DNA from: Lolium rigidum | Lineage: Eukaryota > Streptophyta > Magnoliopsida > Poales > Poaceae | Reading direction: 5' to 3' | Length of the DNA stretch: 64,000 bases | NCBI RefSeq assembly: GCF_022539505.1 | Contig: NC_061513.1 | Coordinates: 179,148,017 to 179,212,016 of the forward strand | Part shown: piece after piece, positions 32,822 to 41,340 of the stretch | How the letters are laid out: every line of letters starts with the position of its first letter | Numbering within the stretch: the stretch's first letter is position 1 | Program-made: the position numbers and the translations under genes | Notes under the pieces: generated by a model | The model's input: the letters and a program-made list of their open reading frames with translations, nothing else | Told to the model about the DNA's origin: nothing | The model's database searches: none

Positions 32822-32949
32822 ATTTTTTTATATATTTTTTAGGGAACAAGGAGTCACTTTATTGATCTCACAAACAAAGGGATACAAAGCGGTAGCAGCA
32901 GTCTGCACTCTGCCGAGAGTAAGAGGCCATGGCGTGCCAGGAAGCTTTA
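32822..32949 (-). mobile_element. Minus-strand retroposon 3' tail, host of a Harbinger insertion
   Basis: On the minus strand GATCAATAAAGTGACTCC (AATAAA complement at 32858-32863) runs into CCCTAAAAAATATATAAAAA. The non-A part continues to 32946 and resumes after the Harbinger insertion at 34678. This is the 3' end pattern of a LINE or processed transcript; the body is not identifiable. Confidence 0.4.
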
Positions 32950-34674
32950 GAGCCTCTCCAGCCGCGTCCCCCAAAGCGTACCCCAAACCGCGCCGGATTG
33001 ATCGTTTGGGAGACGTGTTTGGTTCGTGCCGTCTTTGGGGGACGTCGCTTCCCAGCCGCGTCCCCCAAACGCCTCCTCCAAATGAATATTGGTGCACAAA
33101 AATAAAGGTTTTCATTCAATTTTGATTATATATTACAAAGTTTGAATGAAAACGGCTAGATTTCATCTAAACCTACACTACTGACCGCCCGGCGGTGCGT
33201 TCGACGGCCCCGCCCCGTCGTCGCCTCCCCTACGCCGCAGCTCCTCCTACGCGCCTCCTCTCCTCGCGTTCGGCGGTGGCCAGACGGTGCCGCTCCCGCC
33301 GCGCGTCCTCCTCCTCCTCCGTCCTCCCCTGCTGGGCCGCCTGGAGGGAGAGCTCGACGGCGCGACGAATCTGCGCCTCTTCGCGGGCACGGGCGTCGTT
33401 CTGGAGCTTCTTCTCCGACTCGAAAGACTCGACGAGCGCGCGTTGCTGATCGGCCGTCTCGTCCGGGTGCGGCCCGTCGTCGTCGGACCACTCGAACTCG
33501 TCGTCGTCCTCCACCTCGGTCTCCTCCGCCTCGGCCTCCTCCTCCTACATTGGCGCCTCCTCCTCCACATCTGTTGGCGCCTCCATCATCGCCGCCGCCA
33601 ACACGGCGTCCTCCGCCGCCAACTGGTCCGCCCGCCTCCCCCATAACGCCTTCAGCGCCGCCTCCCGCTGATGACGCTCCTCCGCCGCCAGCTGCTGCTG
33701 GTGCTCGATCGACTCCCGCCGCCGGCGCTCGATCGACTCCCGCCGATCTCGGTACAGCGCATCCCGCTCAGCGAGCTGGCGCTGTCGCTCGTCAGCCCAC
33801 CGCTGCTCCATCTCCGCCCGGTACCGGCACCGTCGCGCCTCCTGTCTCGTCGAGGCGTCAGACGCCGCAACGGTGGCGTCCTGCTGCTCCTGCCACGCTG
33901 CTGCCGCCGCGGCCTCGCCCGCAGCGGGGCCATGGGCGCAGAACGCCGCCAGATCTGCCGCCTGCGCCGCCTCCCGCTCGCCGGCGGGCCTGCTCGCTGC
34001 ATTGCCTCCCGCCGCTGCTGACGGTGTGCACGCCATCGCTCTTCCCGGGCCGCTGCTGAGGGGTCGGTGTCGACCTGCGTTTCCGGGACTGCAAGTGGAG
34101 GGGATGGCGGTGGAGGGAAGTGGCCAGCGCCGGGGCGGTTCGCCATTGCTACTGGTGGTGGAGGAGGCGGCGGTGGAGCGACGAGGACTGTGTTTGTTGC
34201 CGGCGGGGTGTGGTGGCTACCGTTGAGCCGGGAGACCTTTTATAGACGCCGGCGTCGGGAAGAAAGCGCGGGAACAGGCGAGAAGAGGCGAGAAGATCGC
34301 GCGGGAACGGGCAGTGGCGTGCGAACGCCGGCGACGCGTGGATGCTGCGCAGCACCGACGAGACGTCTCGCCTGCCCCTCCGTCGCCATTAAGGCAAAGA
34401 TGCCGCCGTGTGTCACTGCGCGCGAATAACTTCCGTCGCGAGGTAGTCGACGGTTAGGTTAAAATTAATTGTGCCGCTAACGGGTCGACCCCGCCACTCC
34501 CCGCCTCGCTTTTCGTTGTGTCCGGCGTGCCCGGTGCGTCCCCTGTGGGACGGGGACGGGTCGGGGCGCCGGACACCGAAATGGGCTTTGGGGACGCGGC
34601 TGGAACGGTTTTTTTGTTCGGCGCGCCCCAAATCCCTTTAGGGGACGCTTTGGGGGACGCGGCTGGAGATGCTC
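32950..34674. mobile_element. Non-autonomous PIF/Harbinger-type element with cargo ORF
   Basis: The ends are GAGCCTCTCCAGCCGCGTCC (32950) and the complement of GAGCATCTCCAGCCGCGTCC (ending 34674), with similarity continuing through CCCCAAAGCGT. The target duplication is TTA (32947-32949 and 34675-34677). It is 1725 bp and GC-rich, has no DDE transposase, and carries a protein-coding region on the minus strand. Second copies of CAGCCGCGTCCCCCAAA lie slightly inward at the left end. Confidence 0.88.
33230..34146 (-). pseudogene. Coiled-coil, Ala/Arg/Glu-rich cargo protein of the Harbinger element
   Basis: The likely start is the ATG at 34146 (MANRPGAGHFPPPPSPP). The frame changes once before the segment open from 34036, which then runs in a single frame to 33230, broken only by a TAG at 33545-33547. 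Charged heptad-like stretches dominate (RWADERQRQLAERDALYRDRRE; ALKALWGRRADQLAAEDAVL; EEAQIRRAVELSLQAAQ), so a long coiled coil is expected. A central acidic block (EWSDDDGPHPDE) follows the stop. No DNA-binding or catalytic motif is visible. It may be the second (ORF1-type) Harbinger protein or a captured gene; the function is unknown. Confidence 0.5.
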
Positions 34675-34677
34675 TTA

Positions 34678-35123
34678 GCTTTGGTGGATGACCTAGGCCT
34701 GGTCCGTGTCCAATTGTCCGGAAGTTATATCAAGTATGGAGAGCACCGACTTGGGAAGTTTCAGTAGCATTCTGAAGAAAATCAAGGATATCTCCAACGG
34801 CTTTGTTTTGCCACTGTGTGTTCACGATAAAATAGGTTCATACATCGAAGCTCACGGTTTTGCTCGTAGTTCAATTTATCTGAACCATGATCGTCGCCTG
34901 AATTTTATAGTTTGCCATACTTTTCTCTGAATCTCTGTTGTATTTAGATCTTCTTTTTTATAGGGAAATAACAGTTTGTTGTGAGCTTTATTAATCACCA
35001 ACACAAATTACATCGTTTATGAGTTTCGGAACAGGAGAGTTAGGGACCTTATAACGGCCCAATTATAAGCATTTGTATTAGCAAACTATCTCTAGCTAGC
35101 TCATGAGCAATTTCGTTAGGTTC
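34678..35123. other. Flank between the Harbinger and the chromovirus LTR; second retroposon tail
   Basis: It continues the sequence interrupted at 32946. A 74-codon plus frame (34706-34930) has no recognisable motif. At 34953-34992 a third minus-strand tail occurs: AATAAA complement at 34987-34992, then CCCTATAAAAAAG on the minus strand. The chromovirus LTR starts at 35124. Confidence 0.4.
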
Positions 35124-35124
35124 T

Positions 35125-35667
35125 GATGAGGACATCCCTACCTCACTACTACCTTCGTTATTACAAGAAGATGATCCTGCTGTGAAGCTCAAGTCCAATG
35201 AACTCAGGATTGGACCAATGACACGAGCTCGTGTGAAGCTACTTAAACAACAGGTGAACTCGTTCCTAAACGATACTTTGATTGATGAGAACTTTATACT
35301 ACCTAAGAGCTATTACTTATGTATGATCAGGTATGAGGAGGGAGCAAGCATCGCACGAGGAGGAGAGGAGCAGCTGGACCAGAAGATGGACGTGAAGCTG
35401 GACATGGAGCTGGACATGAAGACATCCCATGGACGCGCGAGGGAGGAGCGGGAGGCATGCGCGAGAGGGGAAGCTGAAGTTCAGGCCGGTGCCAGATCCG
35501 GTCCGACCGGCCATGCCGCCGGACCATTCGGTCCCAGGCCCGGTCCGACCGGATCCAGCGCCGGGCCCGTCCGGTTTCAACCGGCCGCGGCGCTTGTGCC
35601 AACCGGGCACTATCCAGTAAGCCCGGGAGCCTCGCCCGGTCAACACCCGGCGCCAGGCCTGGTTTGA
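35125..35667 (+). pseudogene. C-terminal pol tail encoded inside the chromovirus LTR
   Basis: One frame is open from the second base of the LTR (DEDIPTSLLPS) to a stop at 35665-35667. It has the segment LRIGPMTRARVKLLKQQVN, then FILPKSYYLCMIRYEEG, then a Glu/Asp/Met-rich repeat. In chromoviruses of the CRM group the integrase C-terminus, with its CR-type targeting motif, runs into the 3' LTR. A copy in the 5' LTR is the expected by-product of reverse transcription and is not itself translated as pol. The GPMTRAR motif is also found in other chromovirus clades, so targeting to centromeres is not proven. Confidence 0.6.
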
Positions 35668-35740
35668 ACCGGATCGGACGGTCCCAGACCCGGTCGACCG
35701 GCCGCCAGACCGGCCGACTCCGAGTCTGTTTTGACCAGAT
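35490..35740. other. CCGG-rich block in the chromovirus U3
   Basis: About seventeen CCGG sites fall within ~250 bp, mostly in words such as GGTCCGACCGG and CGACCGGCCG, directly upstream of the TATA box. Such CpG density is unusual for silenced plant repeats, where methylated cytosines decay. Confidence 0.7.
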
Positions 35741-35794
35741 CTATTCTGGGTCGGTTAATTTCGTACTTTTTCGACCAGAGGTCGTCCTGGACGC

Positions 35795-35803
35795 CTATAT
35801 AAG
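35795..35803 (+). promoter_or_regulatory. TATA box of the chromovirus LTR
   Basis: CTATATAAG, about 670 bp into the LTR, followed by a leader with no long frame. Placed by motif and position only. Confidence 0.55.
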
Positions 35804-36135
35804 TCCATAGGACGCCCCCAAAGTTGCTTTAGACCACGTTTAAGTTAAACCCTAATTCCTAATTGTTTGCTCTGCAAAACTATTGAATTCCCTGCACCAT
35901 ATTGCTTGATATTGTGTAGATCCTGATAAAGTCTTGTGTGATCTGCTGCTCCATTGGGAATTAGACGGTTGCAACTTACCGATTCGTGGTCGGCGGCTAC
36001 GTGCGCAAGTTTGTGGAGTTGCGAATATCTTGCAGGGTTGAGAGCTGTTGCATTGGCGACAGGGACCAATCGAGAGATCTCGTTGCGTCATATAAGTTAT
36101 CATCCACTACATCGTCGTGTTCCTCCGCTGCTATC

Positions 36136-37732
36136 TGATACGTCTCAAACGTATCTATAATTTCTTATATTCCATGCTAGTTTTATGACAATACTCACAT
36201 GTTTTATATACACTTTATATCATTTGATGCATTTTCCGGCACTAACCTATTAACAAGATGCCGAAGCGCCAGTTCCTGTTTTCTGCTGTTTTTGGTTTCA
36301 GAAATCCTACACAGAAAATATTCTCGGAATTGGACGAAACAAAAGCCTACAGTCTTATTTTCCACGGAGCTTTCCAGAAGTCCGAAGAGGAGACGAAGAG
36401 GGGACGCGAGGCGGCCACACCCTACGGGGGCGCGGCCCCACCCCTGGCCGCGCCGCCCCGTGGGGTGGGCCCCTCGAGCGTCCCCCGACTCTGCCCCTTC
36501 GCCTATTTAATCTCTCCGTCGCGAAAACCCTAGTACCGAGAGCCACGATACGAGAAAAGTTACTGTGACGCCGCCGCCGCCAATCCCATCTCGGGGGATT
36601 CAGGAGATCGCCTCCGGCACCCTGCCGGAGAGGGGAATCATCACAGGAGGGCTCTACATCACCATGCTCGCCTCCGGACTGATGCGTGAGTACTTCATCC
36701 TTGGACTATGGGTCCATAGAAGTAGCTAGATGGTTGTCTTCTCCTCTTGTGCTATCATGTTTAGATCTTGTGAGCTGCCTATCATGATCAAGATCATCTA
36801 TTTGTAATGCTACATGTTGTGTTTGTTGGGATCCGATGATTATGGAATACTATGTCAAGTTGATTATTGATCTATCATATATGTGTTGTTTATGATCTTG
36901 CATGCTCTCCGTTGCTAGTAGAGGCTCTGGCCAAGTTGATACTTGTGACTCCAAGAGGGAGTATTGATGCTCGATAGTGGGTTCATGTCTCCATTGAATC
37001 TGGGGGAGTGACAACAACCCCTAAGGTTGTGGATGTGCTGTTGCCACTAGGGATAAAACATCAATGCTTTGTCTAAAGATATTTGTATTGTTTACATTAC
37101 GCACAGTACTTAATGCAATTGTCTGTTGTTTGCAACTTAATACTGGAAGGGGTGCGGATGCTAACCCGAAGGTGGACTTTTTAGGCATAGATGCATGCTG
37201 GATAGCGGTCTATGTTCTTTGTCGTAATGCCCTAAGTAAATATCATATTAGTCATCATGATATGTATGTGCATTGTTATGCCCTCTCTATTTGTCAATTT
37301 CCCAACTATAATTTGTTCACCCAACATGCTATTTATCTTATTGGAGAGACACCACTAGTGAACTGTGGACCCCGGTCCATTCTTTTACATCTGAAATAAA
37401 ATCTACTTCAATCACTGTTCTCTGTTGTTTTTTGCAAACAAACATCATTCTCCACACGATACATTTAATCCTTTGTTTACAGCAAGCCGGTGAGATTGAC
37501 AACCTCACTATTAAGTTGGGGCAAAGTATTTTGATTGTGTTGTACATGTTCCACGTTGGCGCCGGAATTCCTGGTGTTGCGCCGCACTACACTCCTTCAC
37601 CAACAACCTTCACGTGGCCTTTATTTCCTACTGGTTCGATAACCTTGGTTTCTTACTGAGGAAAACTTGCTGCTGTACGCATCACACCTTCCTCTTGGGG
37701 TTCCCAACGGACGTGTGCTTCACGCGTTATCA
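36136..37732 (+). repeat. 5' LTR of element E (type IIa)
   Basis: 1597 bp. Its pair is 49389-50986. CCTATTTAATCTC near 36500 is the likely weak TATA position, followed by GTCGCGAAAACCCTAG, which is shared by all type II LTRs here. Frames within it are not genes. Confidence 0.92.
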
Positions 37733-38284
37733 AGCTCTTTTTCTGGCGCCATTGCCGGGGAGATCAAGACACGCTGCAAGGGGAGTCTCTCACATCCAAT
37801 CTCTTTACTTTGTTTATTGTCTTGCTTTACTTTATTTTATTTTCTGTTTTGTTTGCTTTCTTTATATCAAAAACACAAAAAAATAGTTACTTGCTTTACT
37901 TTATTTAATTTAGTTTGCTTAGTTTATATTTATTATTGCTAAAATGAGTAATCCCGAAGTTGAAGTTTGTTCGTTTAAGCAACAAGGGGGAGAGAGTTTT
38001 AAAGATGCTTGGTATAGAATTAGCGATGCTCATCATAGGTGCACTAAGAAACACTCCACTATTATCCTCCTGTTATCGCCAGATTTTGGCCAAATCAGGA
38101 GATAGGCCGTAAGTGAGATGGGTTTGAAGGATATACGCGTGGAGGATCTCTGAAGCGGCCTTGCACGAGAGTTTGGGCTAAATTGCCCGTGTATTTGTAT
38201 TTTATTAGATCGTGTTTAGAATTAAAAGGTAGAGTTTGGCCCGTGCACGGTTAGGTGCACGCCTGAATTAGAAAGTCCTTTGGA

Positions 38285-38293
38285 CTATAAATA
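38285..38293 (+). promoter_or_regulatory. TATA box in the LTR of the PMD-carrying element
   Basis: CTATAAATAT, repeated at 45209-45217 in the other LTR. It lies about 215 bp from the LTR start, giving an unusually long predicted R/U5 leader of about 900 nt. Confidence 0.6.
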
Positions 38294-38400
38294 TGTATCT
38301 AGCGTTATTGAAATAAACAACAATCACGTTCACAACAAACACAAACCAGGCGCATCGCCACCCCTTGTTTCGAGGGTTTCTTCCGGGTAAGCATCATGCT

Positions 38401-38427
38401 GCCTAGATCGCATCTTGCGATCTAGGC
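38401..38427. repeat. Perfect 12-bp hairpin with 3-nt loop in the LTR leader
   Basis: GCCTAGATCGCA, loop TCT, TGCGATCTAGGC. The same hairpin is present in the other LTR (about 45327-45353). It is predicted to be transcribed. Confidence 0.85.
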
Positions 38428-38575
38428 GAGATACGTTTATTCATCTACCTTGTGTTACTCGTGCTGAAGCGTTGTTGATGGCGAGTAGCACTACTTATCT
38501 TAGGTGTTTTGGGGCTTGCATTGATGCTTTTCTTATGCATATTTGCTTAGCAATGCCGTCCCTCGACATCTAGCT

Positions 38576-38603
38576 GCCCTTACACCTATCTGGGTGTAAG
38601 GGC
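38576..38603. repeat. Perfect 11-bp hairpin with 6-nt loop in the LTR leader
   Basis: GCCCTTACACC, loop TATCTG, GGTGTAAGGGC. Conserved in the second LTR near 45502-45529. Confidence 0.85.
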
Positions 38604-38957
38604 AACATCTTGCTTGTTCGTTGCTTAGTAGATCTGATCTGTTATAGTTGCTCCTTGTTCTTCAAGGATTAGTTTAATATCTGCATGATTAGGCCTTATG
38701 CTGGGGTTAGATGATCCGGTAGTGCGTTAGGTGTTGTTTACCGTTCCTATAGGGGATGTTCCGGGAATTGACGTAATGTTGGTTTTTAGGCCTCTTTTAG
38801 GAATAGTTTGCATCATCTTTCGTATCTGCTAGGCCCAACTACGCGTAGGACGTTCCGGTTATGCGGTGAAAACCCTAAACTGTCGTAGATTGGTTTAGCT
38901 TTGTTTTGATCAAGCAGGATCCCCATGTCATTGCAAATCCAACGTGAACCATGGGGC

Positions 38958-38978
38958 GATCGGCTCTTTGAGCCGATC
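38958..38978. repeat. Perfect 9-bp hairpin with 3-nt loop (GATCGGCTC)
   Basis: GATCGGCTC, loop TTT, GAGCCGATC. Present again at 45883-45903. The GCCGAT/ATCGGC word is scattered through the rest of the element. Confidence 0.85.
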
Positions 38979-39231
38979 CACGTGGCAACCTGAGAGCCGA
39001 TAGGGCTCGTATTTAATGTTTACGTGTCTACCATGCAGGAGAACAATCGAAGCAATCTAACACCTTGCTGATCGGGTCTAGGTCAGGTGGCACGCCCTTG
39101 CAACCGCCAGGACGTGTGCTGGAAACTTGCGGGACGACGCGAGGTGCCAGGGTCCACTAAGCGGACTTGGGAGCCTCCCGGCTCTTCGTGTTGCTTAACC
39201 ACTGCTCGCCGGTGAGTTTTGGCAGGCAACA

Positions 39232-39255
39232 CATTCTGGCACGCCCGGTGGGACA
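39232..39255 (+). other. Primer-binding site of the PMD-carrying element
   Basis: TTCTGGCACGCCCGGTGGGA starts about three bases after the LTR. Its form (TGGC-CGCCCGGTGGG) resembles primer-binding sites of plant Tat-lineage elements; I cannot name the tRNA with certainty. Confidence 0.5.
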
Positions 39256-39312
39256 AGCAACGACTGCAAATGGCATCACACGTTCACTCACGCCACCAAC
39301 GACTGCAAAGTA

Positions 39313-40128
39313 TTGCGCGCACAGATTCAAATGGCGATAGAATCAGGCCGATTAACTTTCGGACAATTTGCTATGAAGGTTGACACACGTCCGTTTCCTG
39401 GCGTCAACATGGTGGATCTTACCCACTCCATAAGGTGCGAGCCAGAGTTTTCTTTTGATGTCAACATGGCAGGGCTTGTGAGCCACCATGGCAAAGATAA
39501 AGCAGAGAGCAGCCACTCCCGTGGCAAGGATAAAGAGGAGGCCGATCCACGCGACCGGCCCCATGATGATGATAGACGTTACCTAACCGAGGAGGAAGTG
39601 AGAAGCGTGCGGTATCAACGTCCACTCTCCGCGCATCTCCTTAACAAATATGAACAGCAGTATGACCGACCTCGGCGCTACGACGTAGATGATGAGAGAT
39701 ATCGTCGGTCTGATGTAGAGGACAGGAGGTATCGTCGACGTAATAGAAACAACGACGGGTACGAACGTCACGCTAGAGGGAGGTCAAGGGAGCAAGATGA
39801 CATGGATAGGCATTGGGACTGTCCTTTCTTTAAACATTGCTGGGACTCAGGAATGAGCCGATTGCCAACAATCGAGAACTGCCCAGAATGCAGACAGCAA
39901 AGGAAGAGAACAAACGAGGTTTCAGTGTTCGAGCGTCTAGGGCCTCTCCCACCTCAGAACAAACGAGCTGAGTCATCTCAAGAAGAAGACTTTGAGGAGT
40001 CAGATGGTGAAGAAGATAGGTATCACCGGCCAAGGTGGTGCCCTGATGGACTCAGCCATTCTCAGAAGCGTAGGGTGCAGCGGCTACGAAACCTGGAGGA
40101 AGCCGAGGCACGGCACTGTACACGTTGA
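39313..40128 (+). pseudogene. C-terminal gag remnant of the PMD-carrying element
   Basis: A 271-codon frame with no convincing ATG at its start. It opens with a Tat-gag-like KVDTRPFPGVNMVDL segment and then a highly charged, Arg/Asp/Tyr-rich tract (RRYDVDDERYRRSDVEDRR). A zinc-knuckle-like arrangement follows: C at CPFF, H at KHC, then NCPEC. A Glu-rich tail follows. The capsid half of gag is missing between the leader and this frame, so it is a deletion derivative. It ends by overlapping the protease frame at 40125. Confidence 0.65.
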
Positions 40129-40905
40129 GGAAGGCACGGCCCGATCTGGCCGTGAAAATTCAGCAAACATTGGAGACGGAGGCGCACCCACCGAAGAAAG
40201 TGTGGCGCCCTAAACAGACAAAAGCCGATGCAGAGGCATCGGCTGATACAAACATGGTGTTCGTACTCCCGTCGGAGTTTCGCGCTCCAAACAACGAGGA
40301 AGTATCGGTGGCTCAATTCGACTGCGGTCCACGGCCAATTATCTTTGAGAAGCCACGAGATAGAAGCTACAGGCATTTGAAGGCCCTATACCTGAGAGGT
40401 TATATCAATGGGCAGCCCGTCGGCAAGATGTTGGTTGACACCGGAGCGGCATCAACATAATGCCGTATTCCATGCTACGACGTTTGGGACACTCCAATGA
40501 TGATCCGATCAAGACCAACGTCACATTAAGCGATTTCAACGGCCAAGCATCGAAGCAAAAGGTGTTCTGAATGTAGATCTTATCGTAGGCCGGAAAACCA
40601 TACCTACCGTGTTCTTCATCGTCGACGAGCAAAAGCAATTACGCTGTCCTCGCTAGGAAGGGATTGGATTCACGCTAACTCGTTGCATTCCGTCCACAAT
40701 GCACCAATGCATCATACAGTGGGATGGAGATGAAGTGGAGGTCGTTCAGGCAGATGACTCAATCGAGATATCACTAGCTGCCATGAATATTTGGGAGGCA
40801 GATGAGCAAGAGCCGCTCTCTGGAATCAGTTTGGAAGGCTGTGAACGCATCGAAGCTTCGAAAAATGGGGTGAGGCTGGTCTTATCTACCGGCCTGACAG
40901 AGTAG
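40125..40905 (+). pseudogene. Aspartic protease remnant of the PMD-carrying element
   Basis: The first frame (40125-40460) ends at the active-site region MLVDTGAAS, where a one-base loss shifts the frame. A second segment (about 40461-40660) reads on with MPYSMLRRLG and IVGRKTIPTVFFIVDE. A third (40699-40905) has HQCIIQWDGDEVEVV. The catalytic Asp is present but no continuous protease can be made. RT does not follow. Confidence 0.65.
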
Positions 40906-41340
40906 CAAGGTCCAAGACAATGGACGTACGTGGCGAGGCCGATCCCTGCGATCAGCCCCAAAAAATGGAAAGCAAAAATCTCATCTCAAGCATGTCACGT
41001 AGCTGTAGTAAAAAACCAAGACGTGGTAAACCTTCACTAAGCATTGCAATGTAGAAGGAGGCCGATTCTAGCAATCGGCCAAAATTATCCTCGACATACG
41101 TTTTTGCCTGGGTTCAGCATTGATCTAACAGGGGATGCCTGAAGAGCCGATACCCTCAATTACTTGAAAGAATCGGCTCGGGGGCACTTAGATGGATAAG
41201 ACACGAGGATACGAAGTTTGAAGTGGCTGTCAAATGCCCAGCAGCTCAAGATATATTCTTTGATGATGATGGGTATTGAAGTATGGGGGCCGATGCATAA
41301 ATCGGCCGTAAAAAATACAAATTTTTTAACGTTTATCAGT
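40906..41340. other. Non-coding spacer between the sense and antisense genes
   Basis: Tail-to-tail region between the protease remnant (plus) and the antisense gene (minus). It is rich in GCCGAT...ATCGGC pairs, for example around 41065-41080 and 41140-41180. It may contain the 3' ends of both transcripts; I see no clear terminator. Confidence 0.6.

Larger units (their letters stand above)
35124..36135 (+). repeat. 5' LTR of a chromovirus (CRM-like), first part
   Basis: It starts TGATGAGGACATCCCTACC and is interrupted at 36136 by an Athila-type element. The last 58 bp follow at 50992-51049 (ending CCCTTATCA), giving 1070 bp in total. The adjoining Met-tRNA primer-binding site TGGTATCAGA begins at 51053. 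It includes a coding tail (35125-35667), a CCGG-rich block (35490-35740) and a TATA box at 35795. The start and the coded tail resemble centromeric (CRM/Cereba-type) chromoviruses; the clade call is inferred. Confidence 0.7.
38071..39231 (+). repeat. 5' LTR of the PMD-carrying element
   Basis: 1161 bp. TATA box CTATAAATAT at 38285. The part downstream of it (R/U5, about 900 bp) holds several perfect hairpins listed separately. It includes GGTAAGCATC near 38390, which could serve as a splice donor, but I have no acceptor to pair with it. Confidence 0.93.

Noticed and set aside
33550..34226. Long plus-strand proline- and alanine-rich frames
   Set aside because: They are antisense shadows of the GC-rich coiled-coil gene on the minus strand.
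34706..34930. 74-codon plus-strand frame near the chromovirus LTR
   Set aside because: It sits on the strand opposite the poly(A)-type retroposon tails and has no motif; probably chance.
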